Assembly (NCBI RefSeq): GCF_000770675.1
Contig: NZ_AVBG01000005.1
Span: 164,593 to 228,592 of the forward strand
Direction: 5' to 3'
DNA: 64,000 nucleotides
Source: Pontibacillus chungwhensis BH030062
GTDB taxonomy: Bacteria > Bacillota > Bacilli > Bacillales > BH030062
The notes under the pieces: model-generated
Told to the model about the DNA's origin: nothing
What the model saw: only the letters and a program-made list of their open reading frames with translations
Databases searched by the model: none
Part shown: positions 1 to 8,153 of the stretch, one piece after another
Layout of the letters: each line of letters begins with the position of its first letter
Position numbering within the stretch: the first letter of the stretch is position 1
Translations under genes and position numbers: made by a program

Positions 1-1
1 C

Positions 2-112
2 GGTTGGACAGCTTCTGTTATGAAGAAGATTATCGATAACCGTTACCTTCTTAAATTAGGTGGAGTTGGATTACTTCTTAAAAAAGGTAAATTTAACATC
101 TTCACGAAATAA
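2..112 (+). CDS. C-terminal 36 residues of a probable type II NADH dehydrogenase-like flavoprotein
   Basis: Only the last 36 codons are in the window, in frame from base 2 to a TAA at 110-112. The tail is basic and hydrophobic ([16 protein letters not shown], then LLKKGKF). Such an ending resembles the membrane-binding C-terminus of NADH:quinone oxidoreductases of the Ndh/YumB type. In B. subtilis yumB lies just upstream of yuiA-yuiB, and yuiB follows here. Identity therefore rests on synteny plus a weak tail resemblance. A strong terminator follows directly. Confidence 0.45.
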   Translation, partial: GWTASVMKKIIDNRYLLKLGGVGLLLKKGKFNIFTK

Positions 113-120
113 ATGAATGT

Positions 121-156
121 AAAAAGCAAGGAAGAGTTTTCTTCCTTGCTTTTTTA
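121..156 (+). terminator. Rho-independent terminator
   Basis: The 14-base arms AAAAAGCAAGGAAG (121-134) and CTTCCTTGCTTTTT (141-154) pair across a short loop and run into a T tract. It ends the transcript of the gene that enters from the left edge. Confidence 0.85.
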
Positions 157-281
157 TGATCTTCTTTCTGCTGATATAGCTTGTTTTTCTGCATAGAACA
201 TAATAAAATATGGTAAGAAACCGTTTTACTACGTGGTCAATAGGGTAAATGAGTAGATTGATCAGACAGGAGGAAGCATCG

Positions 282-599
282 GTGTTTATTTTTCAGGCTA
301 TTGTATCTGTTTTGTTATTCTTTGTGTTGTTTTTTGGAATTTCGTTTCTGGTAAATATGTTGTTAAGAAAAACATGGCTGATCGCCTTTTTATATCCAAT
401 TATTATTGTGTTTATTGTTGATAATATCTCAACATTTAATTATTTCACAGCCTTTAATGAATCGCTTTCAACTGCTATGAGCCATCTTGTTAATCTGCAA
501 GTGATCGACATGGTCATCCTATCATCTGGCTTAGCAGGTGCTATTTGCTCAGGGGTTGTAATACGGATGCTACGCGTAAGAGGATATCAAATGTTCTAA
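282..599 (+). CDS. yuiB: YuiB-family small membrane protein
   Basis: A 105-residue hydrophobic protein. I start it at GTG 282 because AGGAGGAA (269-276) is correctly spaced before it. The upstream in-frame ATG at 249 has no ribosome site and would include that Shine-Dalgarno sequence. The resulting length equals B. subtilis YuiB. Three membrane segments are visible: about residues 3-26 (ending before LLRK), 30-50, and 75-95. The protein ends in a basic tail (RMLRVRGYQMF). Function is unknown in the family. It is followed by yuiC, yuiD and pepA, the B. subtilis order. A terminator directly follows, so it is probably a monocistronic message. Confidence 0.8.
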   Translation: MFIFQAIVSVLLFFVLFFGISFLVNMLLRKTWLIAFLYPIIIVFIVDNISTFNYFTAFNESLSTAMSHLVNLQVIDMVILSSGLAGAICSGVVIRMLRVRGYQMF

Positions 600-600
600 G

Positions 601-629
601 CAAACAGGTTAATACCTGTTTGTTTTTTT
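601..629 (+). terminator. Rho-independent terminator after yuiB
   Basis: CAAACAGGT (601-609) pairs with ACCTGTTTG (614-622) across the loop TAAT and is followed by seven T residues. Confidence 0.85.
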
Positions 630-699
630 ATGGAGTAATTTTGAAGATTTACAACTGAGGCATTTAGGTAAGGGTGCGTCCTTTACCTTATGTGGTGGA

Positions 700-828
700 A
701 GGGCAAGCTTGGGGACAACTCGCTTTCCTGCGGGGAGCTGGCAAGCCTCCTCGTTCGCTATCGCTCTCTGTGGGGTCTTGCCTAGGCTCCTTATCCCGCG
801 GGAGTCTCGCAGTCCCCAAGCTTGCCCT
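700..828. repeat. Palindromic intergenic repeat, copy 1
   Basis: The outer arms AGGGCAAGCTTGGGGAC (700-716) and GTCCCCAAGCTTGCCCT (812-828) are perfect 17-base complements. Inside are the family blocks CTCGCTTTCCTGCGGGGAGC, GCCTCCTCG, GGGGTCT, CCTAGGCTCC and CCCGCGGGAGTCTCGCAG. A second inner stem GGCAAG/CTTGCC lies between them. The surrounding 600-1030 holds no gene I can support. It contains conserved flanks of the same repeat at about 650-699 and 829-860, and an inverted flank at about 905-957. Confidence 0.9.
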
Positions 829-1032
829 GGTGTTAATTAGGTGAACGGACCGCTTATTGTAGGTGCTCTCTCACCACACCCCATATATGGCTAGTTTTCG
901 TCCTTGCACCTTACCTTCAACTAAAGCTAACGGAAACACTCTCCAATTATCAAGAAACCGGAAAGCTCGTTTGTTGTGAATAATCACTGAATTGTTTGGA
1001 AAAGATGACATCTAGAGAGGTGTTTACAAACA

Positions 1033-1719
1033 ATGAAAAAAACAATGAAACGAATACTGATGGTAGTCTTATTTTTTGGTGCTTTAAGTACAACTTTTAT
1101 GACCATTACGAATGTGTCAGCAAAAGAAATATCCAACTGGATTCAAGATCAAACGAACTCGTTATTCCATTATCAATCTGATTATGAGCAAGGACACTTT
1201 CGTGATATTAGTTTGGCTAAAAAGCAAGTAAATTCCTTCGCTGCAAAAACGAGATATATTTCTAGTCAGCAGGTTGATGGACCGACTAGTTTAGAAGAGG
1301 CGATTGATTTATCTCAATATCCAAAGGAAACGGTTTTAGCTACTGGATACACAGCTGGAGTAGAGTCGACCGGTAAAGATGCATCCCATCCTATGTATGG
1401 GATTACTTATTCAGGTGTAAAAGTAAAACGTGACTTGTATTCAACAATTGCGGCTGATTTAACTGTATACCCGCTAGGGACTATTCTTTATATACCTGGG
1501 TATGGATTTGGGGTCGTAGCTGATAAAGGTTCTGCCATTAAAGGAAACAAGATTGATCTCTACTATGAAACAGTAAAAGATGTCTACGAAGAGTGGGGCA
1601 AAAAGCATGTCGACGTGTACGTAATTAAACGTGGTGAGGGGCAAGTGAGTGAGGAAACGTTAGCGATGCTAAACGATAATGAAGCCTTACAAGTTTTTAG
1701 ACAAGATTATAAAGGGTAA
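1033..1719 (+). CDS. yuiC: Secreted 3D-domain protein, YuiC type
   Basis: A 228-residue protein with a Sec signal peptide: basic start [10 protein letters not shown], a hydrophobic core and a likely cleavage after NVSA near residue 30. The C-terminal half from about residue 108 ([10 protein letters not shown]) to 215 is a 3D domain. The three aspartates that name it appear within [20 protein letters not shown] and NKIDLYYE. In the family the fold belongs to the double-psi barrel lytic transglycosylases (MltA-like), and B. subtilis YuiC is described as a stationary-phase muralytic enzyme. Activity here is inferred. Ribosome site AGAGAGG lies about 12 bases before ATG 1033. A strong terminator follows. 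Confidence 0.85.
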   Translation: MKKTMKRILMVVLFFGALSTTFMTITNVSAKEISNWIQDQTNSLFHYQSDYEQGHFRDISLAKKQVNSFAAKTRYISSQQVDGPTSLEEAIDLSQYPKETVLATGYTAGVESTGKDASHPMYGITYSGVKVKRDLYSTIAADLTVYPLGTILYIPGYGFGVVADKGSAIKGNKIDLYYETVKDVYEEWGKKHVDVYVIKRGEGQVSEETLAMLNDNEALQVFRQDYKG

Positions 1720-1743
1720 AAGGGTTAACAGATCAAACCAAAC

Positions 1744-1776
1744 AAAGGGCATAGAGTCATTACTCTATGCCCTTTT
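1744..1776 (+). terminator. Rho-independent terminator after yuiC
   Basis: The arms AAAGGGCATAGAGT (1744-1757) and ACTCTATGCCCTTT (1762-1775) are perfect 14-base complements. Confidence 0.8.
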
Positions 1777-1847
1777 CTGTCATTATCATATTGAAATGTC
1801 GATTGCTAAGTGATGCAAAAGAAGGCAGCCCTATTAAGTTTGCCTCT

Positions 1848-1890
1848 TAAAAAAACTCTATCGTCCTGTGGAGAATCAGGGCGATAGAGT
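1848..1890 (-). terminator. Rho-independent terminator for yuiD
   Basis: Read on the minus strand, ACTCTATCG (1890-1882) pairs with CGATAGAGT (1863-1855) and is followed by a run of seven T residues (1854-1848). It lies about 45 bases beyond the yuiD stop. Confidence 0.8.
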
Positions 1891-1935
1891 ACATAAGAAA
1901 TAGTAAGTTTAAGTGAGCGATCTTAAGTCACCTTT

Positions 1936-2412
1936 TTAGAAAAGCAAAGTATGTAGGACGATTGTCAGTAAAATCCCCGTAAGTCCTCCAAAAAAGACTT
2001 CTATTGGCTGATGGCCTAACAATTCTTTCAGTTCTTCGCGTTTTTGGTATTCTGCTTTTGAATTCCAAAGGCGAGCTTCTTCAACAAAATGAGAAAAGTC
2101 TTTTAAAAGCTGGTTTAACATGATCGCTTGTTCACCAGCTTGACGTCTAACCCCTGTAGAGTCAAACATCACAATGATAGCGAAGACGCAGGACAATGCA
2201 AATATATTAGAGCCAAGGCCTTCTTGTAAACCGATCCCTGTTGCTAGGGCTGTTACAGCAGCTGAGTGACTACTTGGCATTCCTCCAGTTGCAAAGGCGA
2301 GACCTGGATTGAATTCTCTCATTGCGATGAATTGTATTGGAATTTTAACGAGTTGGGCGAAGACAATTGCAAATAGCGATGCCCATAGAGGAAAGTTGCT
2401 GAAGATCTCCAT
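1936..2412 (-). CDS. yuiD: Divergent PAP2-family membrane protein, YuiD type
   Basis: A 158-residue integral membrane protein, the same length as B. subtilis YuiD. The start MEIFSNFPLW is chosen at 2412 because AAGGAAGG is about 9 bases upstream. The longer reading from 2445 would start inside untranslated leader. Family signatures are clear: GGMPSSHSAAVTAL near residue 47, FDSTGVRRQAGEQA near 85, and GHQPIEVFFGGLTGILL near 130. The family (DUF212) resembles acid phosphatase/VanZ-like lipid phosphatases, with the SSH and R/H motifs as likely active-site elements. The substrate is unknown. It is transcribed convergently with yuiC and divergently from pepA. Confidence 0.85.
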   Translation of the reverse strand: MEIFSNFPLWASLFAIVFAQLVKIPIQFIAMREFNPGLAFATGGMPSSHSAAVTALATGIGLQEGLGSNIFALSCVFAIIVMFDSTGVRRQAGEQAIMLNQLLKDFSHFVEEARLWNSKAEYQKREELKELLGHQPIEVFFGGLTGILLTIVLHTLLF

Positions 2413-2613
2413 GTGTGTAGTCCTTCCTTTCTGCATATGAAACATTGGTGTATTAGTCCTATTAGTACTTTATATTTTAACATGAATCTATAGTAGGCAG
2501 TTGAATACAGGTGAAGTGGGTTGTAAATTTTGTGTAAAAGGTTGTTAAGAAGGTGGAAAAGAGAAAAAATTATCTTATCTTCTAAATTGAATGTTTCAAT
2601 ATTATAACATATT

Positions 2614-2672
2614 CATTGTCTTAAGTCTTGTACGAAAGGATGCATGTTATACCGTACACAAGACAAGGTAAT
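2614..2672. repeat. Inverted repeat in the yuiD-pepA divergent spacer
   Basis: GTCTTGT-ACG (2625-2634) is complementary to CGT-AC-ACAAGAC (2653-2664) with a two-base bulge, and partial pairing continues outward. It has no T tract, so it is not a terminator. It lies just upstream of the proposed pepA promoter and could be an operator. The rest of 2446-2736 is AT-rich with nothing else I can support. Confidence 0.5.
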
Positions 2673-2686
2673 GGTATAAACGAGAA

Positions 2687-2717
2687 TTTACTCAATAGTC
2701 GATATTTTTTGTATAAT
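2687..2717 (+). promoter_or_regulatory. Candidate sigma-A promoter of pepA
   Basis: A perfect TATAAT (2712-2717) has TTTACT 19 bases upstream, a weak -35. Transcription would start only about 12-15 bases before the ATG, leaving just the GGAGGTGG ribosome site. Confidence 0.4.
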
Positions 2718-2736
2718 GGAACTGGAGGTGGAATGA

Positions 2737-4227
2737 ATGTTTACAATACAACCAACAACAGCATTATTTAGAGAAACGGACGCACTTATACTTGGACTTT
2801 ACCACGAGAACAAACAGCACCAACCCGTGTATGGACAGTTAAATGAAGCTCTTGGGGGAGCATTAGACCAGTACATAAAAGACGGGGATTTATCCAATGA
2901 TTATAATGAAATATCTAAAGTGTATACGTTAAACCAAACAACAGCTAAACGCATTTACGTTGTAGGGCTTGGAAAGAAGAAAGAATTAACGTCCCAGAAA
3001 CTTAAGAAAACGTTTGGTCGGCTCTTCAAACAATTACAAGCCGACGGCCAGTCCAATTCTACATTTGTATTAAACAGTTTTCAGACAGACCAAGTTTCAG
3101 AGGAAACTGCAGCTGAGGTACTATCTGAAGCTATGGTTATGGCTCCTTATCAATTCGAGAATTATAAAACAAACAATAAGAAACCTGTTACGAAAATGGA
3201 GAATGTGACGCTTTTATCAGATCAACAAGAAACAGGATTAAAAGAGAGTCTTGGAAAAGGGTATGCCCTTGGCCATGGTGTTAACACAGCACGTCATCTT
3301 GTTCAGTTGCCTGGAAACTTATTGACCGCAACAGATCTTGCTGAGTACGCTGTATCGTTGGCTGAAGATTATGGATTTGAAAAAGAAATACTAGAAAAAG
3401 AGGATATGGAGCGTCTTGGTATGGGGGCACTCTTAGCTGTGAACCAAGGCTCAACTGAACCTCCGAAAATGATTGTCTTGAAGTATCAAGGTAAAGACAA
3501 ATGGGAAGATGTAGTAGGTCTTGTAGGAAAAGGAATTACGTTTGACACAGGTGGATACTCCATTAAGCCTAAAGACGGGATCGTAGGTATGAAAGGGGAT
3601 ATGGGTGGAGCTGCAGCGGTATTAGGTGCGATGGAAATTGTCGGTCGATTAAAGCCTAAACAAAATGTTGTCGCCGTAATCCCTTCTACAGACAATATGA
3701 TTAGTGGAAATGCCTTTAAGCCTGATGATGTTATTACTTCATTAAGTGGCAAAACGATCGAAGTCTTAAACACCGATGCAGAAGGACGTTTAGCTTTAGC
3801 TGATGGTATTACGTACGCAAAGCACCATAAAGCGAATCGAATTATTGACGTAGCAACCCTTACAGGCGGAGTTGTAGTAGCGCTCGGAGACTCAATGACA
3901 GGAGCTATGACCAATAACGACGATTTATATGAAAAGGTTGATCGTGCTTCTAAACAAGTGGATGAACTTATTTGGCAGCTTCCTTATAACGAAATGTATA
4001 AGCAGCGCGTTCGTTCAAGTGAGCTTGCCGATTTAAATAATTCACCTGGTCGAAAAGGTCATGCTATTATGGCTGGGTCTTTCCTTGCTGAATTCGCAGA
4101 ATCCACGCCATGGGTACACCTTGATATAGCGGGTACGTCACAGGCTGAGACAGCTTACGATCTTGGTCCAAAAGGGCCGACAGGTGTTATGGCTCGTACA
4201 TTGGCTACCTATATCATGAACTTGTAA
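2737..4227 (+). CDS. pepA: Leucyl aminopeptidase, M17 family
   Basis: A 496-residue cytosolic metallo-exopeptidase that removes N-terminal residues, preferring leucine, from peptides. It corresponds to B. subtilis YuiE. The family signature NTDAEGRL is at about residues 345-352. The metal-ligand and lysine region KGITFDTGGYS is at about 264-274, followed by MKGDMGGAAAV. The N-terminal third (about 1-160) is the variable M17 N domain. GGAGGTGG (2724-2731) precedes ATG 2737 at good spacing. Two di-zinc sites and a hexamer are usual for the family. It stands alone between its own promoter and terminator. Confidence 0.93.
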   Translation: MFTIQPTTALFRETDALILGLYHENKQHQPVYGQLNEALGGALDQYIKDGDLSNDYNEISKVYTLNQTTAKRIYVVGLGKKKELTSQKLKKTFGRLFKQLQADGQSNSTFVLNSFQTDQVSEETAAEVLSEAMVMAPYQFENYKTNNKKPVTKMENVTLLSDQQETGLKESLGKGYALGHGVNTARHLVQLPGNLLTATDLAEYAVSLAEDYGFEKEILEKEDMERLGMGALLAVNQGSTEPPKMIVLKYQGKDKWEDVVGLVGKGITFDTGGYSIKPKDGIVGMKGDMGGAAAVLGAMEIVGRLKPKQNVVAVIPSTDNMISGNAFKPDDVITSLSGKTIEVLNTDAEGRLALADGITYAKHHKANRIIDVATLTGGVVVALGDSMTGAMTNNDDLYEKVDRASKQVDELIWQLPYNEMYKQRVRSSELADLNNSPGRKGHAIMAGSFLAEFAESTPWVHLDIAGTSQAETAYDLGPKGPTGVMARTLATYIMNL

Positions 4228-4308
4228 GAAGTTCGAAGCAATTGAGTATTCTGTTCTAAGCTAAGATCTCGTTTATTGTAGCGTTATGTCTAAAACATGA
4301 GAAAATTA

Positions 4309-4349
4309 GAAGTGCCAGTTCTCCATTATAGGAGGGTGGCACTTTTTTT
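4309..4349 (+). terminator. Rho-independent terminator after pepA
   Basis: AGTGCCA...CTCC (4311-4324) pairs with GGAG...TGGCACT (4331-4342) and is followed by a long T run. Confidence 0.8.
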
Positions 4350-4385
4350 CTTAGGTGGAGGGATTATAAAAATAGAAACTCGCTT

Positions 4386-4760
4386 CTACCAATGAAAAGC
4401 GAGCTCCATTTTGCAGCAGTCTTGACTTTGAGATTGAGCAGTTAGTGTGAGGTGAATGCCGTCTGGGTTATAGCGTATTTCTATCGGATGTTGAATGCCA
4501 GTTCCTTGGATTAATTGTTTTACTTTCTCCTTATTAGACTGTTGCGCAGCTTTCATCACCTTCTGAGAAAAGCTTGGAGAGGTGGCGAATTTTTCGATGA
4601 TAATATGGGCGTCAGACATGAGTGACTGAAAAGCCTTAGCCGAGTCAGTTAATGTTGATGGATCTATTTCTGGGTAAGTGGGGCGAAATTGTGGCATAGG
4701 GTATGGACCATACGCAGGGGGAGCGTAGGCTATCCAAAAGGGATATGAATAACGATACAT
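4386..4760 (-). CDS. Hypothetical Tyr/Pro-rich N-terminal protein
   Basis: A 124-residue protein I do not recognise. It starts at ATG 4760 because AAGGAGGG sits seven bases before it; a longer reading from 4784 has no such site. The first 40 residues are rich in tyrosine and proline (YRYSYPFWIAYAPPAYGPYP). The rest looks helical (residues 45-85) and ends with a small beta-like segment and two adjacent cysteines (QDCCKME). Tyr/Pro-rich ends are common in small spore-coat-associated proteins of Bacillaceae, so a spore role is possible, but this is only a guess. It lies alone between a terminator and the repeat-rich spacer 4790-5430. Confidence 0.6.
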   Translation of the reverse strand: MYRYSYPFWIAYAPPAYGPYPMPQFRPTYPEIDPSTLTDSAKAFQSLMSDAHIIIEKFATSPSFSQKVMKAAQQSNKEKVKQLIQGTGIQHPIEIRYNPDGIHLTLTAQSQSQDCCKMELAFHW

Positions 4761-4947
4761 AAAAAACCCTCCTTCTTCACACAAACACTATATGAAGAAG
4801 AAGGAGGTTCTGTGTGCTTTCTCTATATAAATTGTTCGTAGAGTGGTTCTCCTTTAACGGTAAAAGCCCCGATATATGGAAGACTCTAAACTGAGCTCAT
4901 TGCCGCTAATCGTGGGTTAAGGATAACGTTTTTTATTGGGTTGAGAG

Positions 4948-5078
4948 AAAGAAGGGCCGGGGAAAACACTCGCTTTCCTGTGGACGAACTCCCAAGCTTC
5001 CTCGTTCGCTTCGCTCTCTGCGGGATCTTGGAAGCCCGTTTTTCCACGGGAGTCTCGCATTTTCCCCGGCCCTTCTTT
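4948..5078. repeat. Palindromic intergenic repeat, copy 2
   Basis: The outer arms AAAGAAGGGCCGGGGAAAA (4948-4966) and TTTTCCCCGGCCCTTCTTT (5060-5078) are perfect 19-base complements. Inner blocks CTCGCTTTCCTGTGG, CTTCCTCGTTCGC and CCACGGGAGTCTCGCA match the other copies. The inner stem here is CCAAG/CTTGG where copy 1 has GGCAAG/CTTGCC. Confidence 0.9.
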
Positions 5079-5170
5079 GCGTTAATTGGGTTAACAAACG
5101 TGATCATATCAGTAGAAGGAGGTGGATCTCCGGTTGTTTAAAGCTGTTGGGCCGTTCATCTAATTAGCTA

Positions 5171-5299
5171 AGGGCGTGCTGTGGGACGACGAGACTCCCG
5201 CGGGGTGAGGAGCCTAGGTAAGACCCCGGACAGAGCGTTAGCGAAGGAGGAGGCTTACCAGCTCCCCGCAGGAAAGCGAGTTGTCCCACAGCACGCCCT
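5171..5299. repeat. Palindromic intergenic repeat, copy 3, opposite orientation
   Basis: The arms AGGGCGTGCTGTGGGAC (5171-5187) and GTCCCACAGCACGCCCT (5283-5299) are perfect 17-base complements. Inner blocks are the reverse complements of copies 1 and 2 (GAGACTCCCGCGGGG, AGCCTAGG, GGAAAGCGAG), so it lies head to head with copy 2. It is followed by a TTGTTAT-N4-AATAACAA palindrome near 5387-5403. No gene is supported in 4790-5430. Confidence 0.9.
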
Positions 5300-5430
5300 A
5301 GGCCTCATAAGGTAACGGCCACACTCTTACCCTAGTGTCTCAGCTTCGAGTCTTCAACAATTCTGCACTATTCTTGAACAAGCTTGTTATAAGGAATAAC
5401 AACATTAAAATGTAACAGAGCCAATAAAAT

Positions 5431-5462
5431 AAAAAACCTGAATCCATTTAGGATTCAGGTTC
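5431..5462 (-). terminator. Rho-independent terminator for deoD
   Basis: On the minus strand AACCTGAATCC pairs with GGATTCAGGTT across TAAAT and is followed by six T residues. Confidence 0.88.
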
Positions 5463-5471
5463 TGTAAGGTA

Positions 5472-6179
5472 TTACTGGATAGCAGCTTCTAGAGCCACTT
5501 CAATCATTTCATTGAAAGTAGTTTGACGCTCTTCTGAAGTCGTTTCTTCGCCTGTAATAATATGATCACTCACTGTTAGAACAGACAGAGCTTGGCGATC
5601 ATATTTCGCTGCAAGGGTATATAGGGCTGTCGTTTCCATTTCCACGGCTAAAACGTTGTAATTAGCTAGTTGATCGAATAATTGCATGGCGTTATCACGG
5701 TAGAAACTGTCACTTGTGAAGACGTTACCAACACGAAGCTCAAGGCCTTGTTTCTCGCCGGCATCGTAGGCAGCTTTCAGCAAACCAAAGTCAGCGGTAG
5801 GTGCATAATCAATGCCGCCAAACGTCATACGGTTCATTTGAGAATCTGTAGAAGAAGTAGATGCTAAAATAACGTCGCGTACTTTTACATCCTTTTGAAG
5901 GGCACCGCACGAACCGACGCGAATTAATTTCTGAACATCATATTCTTGGATTAGCTCATTCACATAAATAGAAATGGATGGAACACCCATGCCTGTACCT
6001 TGTACAGAGATACGCTCTCCTTTATAGGTACCTGTGTAACCATACATGCCACGTACCTCATTGTAGCAAGTAACGTCTTCTAAAAAGTTCTCTGCGATAT
6101 ACTTCGCGCGAAGTGGATCCCCAGGTAATAAAATTTTATCTGCTATATCTCCTTTGTTTGCACCAATATGTACACTCAT
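5472..6179 (-). CDS. deoD: Purine nucleoside phosphorylase, DeoD type
   Basis: A 235-residue cytosolic enzyme that splits purine (deoxy)ribonucleosides with phosphate, for salvage. The sequence follows the hexameric PNP family from end to end: [11 protein letters not shown] (about 20-30), [23 protein letters not shown] (about 62-73), IRVGSCGAL (about 86-94), VEMETTALY (about 179-187) and the catalytic-region TVSDHI near 203. AAGGAGGC lies at normal spacing before ATG 6179. It is monocistronic with its own terminator. Together with xpt-pbuX at 23 kb it covers purine salvage in this window. Confidence 0.95.
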   Translation of the reverse strand: MSVHIGANKGDIADKILLPGDPLRAKYIAENFLEDVTCYNEVRGMYGYTGTYKGERISVQGTGMGVPSISIYVNELIQEYDVQKLIRVGSCGALQKDVKVRDVILASTSSTDSQMNRMTFGGIDYAPTADFGLLKAAYDAGEKQGLELRVGNVFTSDSFYRDNAMQLFDQLANYNVLAVEMETTALYTLAAKYDRQALSVLTVSDHIITGEETTSEERQTTFNEMIEVALEAAIQ

Positions 6180-6333
6180 CGGATCATGCCTCCTTAGTTT
6201 CTCGAATCTTACGTTTCAAAGGTACCACAAGAGTGGTTACAAAACAAATGGCAACGATTTCAATAAGAAGTTGTATAGTGGCTAGGTTTTCCAATCATCT
6301 CTTGGTACAATAAAGGATAAATGGAAAAACTAA

Positions 6334-6378
6334 TAGTGAGCCCTCTTTATCACGAAAGAGAAAGGGTTCTAATACACT
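6334..6378. other. Leader hairpin upstream of khtTU
   Basis: TAGTG...CACTA encloses GAGCCCTCTTT/AAAG-AGA-AAGGGTTC, a good imperfect hairpin with no T tract. It is in the untranslated region ahead of khtT and might act in expression of the antiporter. It does not match the c-di-AMP (ydaO) or T-box consensus as I know them. The rest of 6180-6406 shows nothing else. Confidence 0.4.
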
Positions 6379-6439
6379 ATGCTTATACTTCTCATCCGCC
6401 ATAGAAATGATGCGAAGGAAGGAAAGGGGCTTTACGGCA

Positions 6440-6928
6440 ATGAATATATCTATTTCTAAACTACCGGGTATTGGTCAAAAAATATCACTTACAACAGCAG
6501 AGGATAGTCAACTTGTGTTAATTGTGCACCATACTGGAAAACGAGAGCTCTACTTTTTTGAAGAAGCGGATAGTGATGAAGCCGATTTTGGAATGGATTT
6601 AACAGCTGATGAAACAAGGGAACTTGGTGCACAACTTCTAGGTGCAACGTATCAGCCTGTTGATGCAGATAAACTGAAAATGTTTAATAATCAAATTGTG
6701 ATGGATTGGATTGAAATTAAAGCTGCTTCCTCGTTAACTCAAAAAACAATTGAAGAATCAGAAATCCGTAACAAGACGGGGGCAACTATTATTGGATTAG
6801 TAAAAGGAGACGATATCATCGCTATACCTGAAGCGTACACGACGTTGCAGGCTGGAGATGTGTTGATGGCCATTGGAAAGAAAGATCAAATTTCTTCACT
6901 TACAGCTCTGTGTAAAGGGGAGGGATGA
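6440..6928 (+). CDS. khtT: KhtT-like regulatory subunit of K+/H+ antiporter
   Basis: A 162-residue cytosolic protein, close in length to B. subtilis KhtT (165). The start MNISISKLPGIGQK at 6440 is preferred over 6407 because homologues begin at this motif. The upstream purine-rich stretch (GGAAGGAAAGGGG) serves as the ribosome site, although its spacing is long. The N-terminal half has the family pattern LPGIG..., VLIVHHTGKREL...F. The C-terminal half from about residue 85 is a TrkA_C (RCK_C) domain (GATIIGLVKGDD...LQAGDVLMAIG). In the family this domain binds nucleotides such as c-di-AMP and gates KhtU. Its stop overlaps the khtU start (ATGA). A khtS homologue is not present. Confidence 0.85.
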   Translation: MNISISKLPGIGQKISLTTAEDSQLVLIVHHTGKRELYFFEEADSDEADFGMDLTADETRELGAQLLGATYQPVDADKLKMFNNQIVMDWIEIKAASSLTQKTIEESEIRNKTGATIIGLVKGDDIIAIPEAYTTLQAGDVLMAIGKKDQISSLTALCKGEG

Positions 6929-8109
6929 TTCCCGTGCATGTTGAAGTGCCCACTTTGCTTGGAGCCGGGCTCGTTCTTTTGCTCATTTTTTGGCTTGGCT
7001 TTTTAAGTATCAAGATCAAATTTCCAAATGTGATTTTATACATTTTGTTAGGTATTGTCCTTGCAGACGCCATTCATGGTAATGAAATATTACATTTTGC
7101 GAGTGAGATTGGGATTGTGTTGCTGTTCTTTCTTCTGGGGCTCGAATTCAACATCAAACGGTTAGGTGGGATCGCTAAGAAGATCTGGCCGGCAGGTTTG
7201 TTAGACGTTGCTTTTAGTCTAGGCATCTCTTTACTAATCTGTTTAGGATTCGGACTGGATCTTCTGACATCCTTTCTAATTGGGGGCGTTACATATGCGA
7301 CAAGCTCCTCCATTACGGCTAAATTACTCGATGATACAAGCCGAATGGCCAACTCGGAAACAGAGTTTATACTTGCACTTCTCATTTTTGAAGATTTAGT
7401 AGCGCCGGTTATTGTTGCTGTTCTAATGGGTGTTACAAGTGGTGGGGAATTCCAAACTGTGGACCTACTCATACTTGTTGGGAAGATCATTGGTTTGACA
7501 GTAGGGGCTATTATTTTAGGAAAGACGCTCTTCAAACGATTTGAAGAGCTGCTTGAGAAGATTGATGATGAGGACTTTAAAATTGCGCTATTAATCGGAA
7601 TTTCCCTATCTTATGGAGGACTTGCTCTATACCTAGGTCTTTCAGAGGTATTAGGAGCCTTTCTAGCAGGTATGATGCTTGCTGAAATCGGTAAGATTGA
7701 GCGTGTTGAACAGACGGTACTTCCTGTAAAAGATTTGATGCTCCCGTTATTCTTTGTATATTTTGGAACGACAATTGAATTTGGCGATGGAGTTCCGAAA
7801 GTAGGTCTGCTCATTACGTTAATTGGATGGTCACTAGTGGCCAAAATTCTTGTGGGTATGATTGGAGGAAGGCTCTATGGTCTCTCAAAAAGGGTATCTT
7901 TTCGGGCTGGTTTGTCGATTTGTTCAAGGGGAGAGTTCTCTGTAGTAATTGCTGCTTTAGCAACGGGTGTAATTAAAGTATTTAGTGGGATTTACATTGT
8001 CATTGCCGCTTTCATCGGTATGTTGCTATTTGAGAGAGCTCCGCAAATTACAAATTTAATTTACGGAAAACCAAAGAAAAAGAAAAAGAATTTAAAAGTA
8101 CCAGGATAA
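6925..8109 (+). CDS. khtU: KhtU-like CPA2 K+/H+ antiporter membrane subunit
   Basis: A 394-residue integral membrane protein with about 11-12 hydrophobic segments and a lysine-rich tail (KPKKKKKN). Features of the CPA2 family are visible: PNVILYILLGIVLAD near residue 33, FFLLGLEFNIK near 72, the ASSSITAKLLDD region near 125 and an SRGEFS motif near 333. It probably expels K+ (or Na+/NH4+) in exchange for protons under the control of KhtT. Translation starts in the ATGA overlap with khtT; GTG 6934 is a possible alternative. The two genes form a tight operon ended by the hairpin at 8112. Confidence 0.88.
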   Translation: MIPVHVEVPTLLGAGLVLLLIFWLGFLSIKIKFPNVILYILLGIVLADAIHGNEILHFASEIGIVLLFFLLGLEFNIKRLGGIAKKIWPAGLLDVAFSLGISLLICLGFGLDLLTSFLIGGVTYATSSSITAKLLDDTSRMANSETEFILALLIFEDLVAPVIVAVLMGVTSGGEFQTVDLLILVGKIIGLTVGAIILGKTLFKRFEELLEKIDDEDFKIALLIGISLSYGGLALYLGLSEVLGAFLAGMMLAEIGKIERVEQTVLPVKDLMLPLFFVYFGTTIEFGDGVPKVGLLITLIGWSLVAKILVGMIGGRLYGLSKRVSFRAGLSICSRGEFSVVIAALATGVIKVFSGIYIVIAAFIGMLLFERAPQITNLIYGKPKKKKKNLKVPG

Positions 8110-8111
8110 TA

Positions 8112-8142
8112 GAAAACGGCTCTTCATAAAGAGCCGTTTTTT
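8112..8142. terminator. Bidirectional terminator between khtU and kapB
   Basis: AAAACGGCTCTT (8113-8124) pairs with AAGAGCCGTTTT (8129-8140). T residues follow on the plus strand and a shorter T/A-rich stretch on the minus strand, so it can serve the two convergent genes. Confidence 0.82.
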
Positions 8143-8153
8143 ATAGAGGGTAC

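Noticed and set aside
249..281. Upstream ATG start for yuiB
   Set aside because: The AGGAGG ribosome site lies after it; the GTG at 282 gives the length of known YuiB.
996..1181. 61-residue ORF overlapping yuiC
   Set aside because: It is another frame of the yuiC signal-peptide region, with no independent support.
4886..5141. ORFs on both strands across 4886-5141
   Set aside because: They lie in palindromic repeat copy 2 and mirror each other because of its symmetry; no ribosome site.
6180..6439. T-box or c-di-AMP riboswitch before khtT
   Set aside because: I looked for the T-box sequence and the ydaO core; only a simple hairpin is present.
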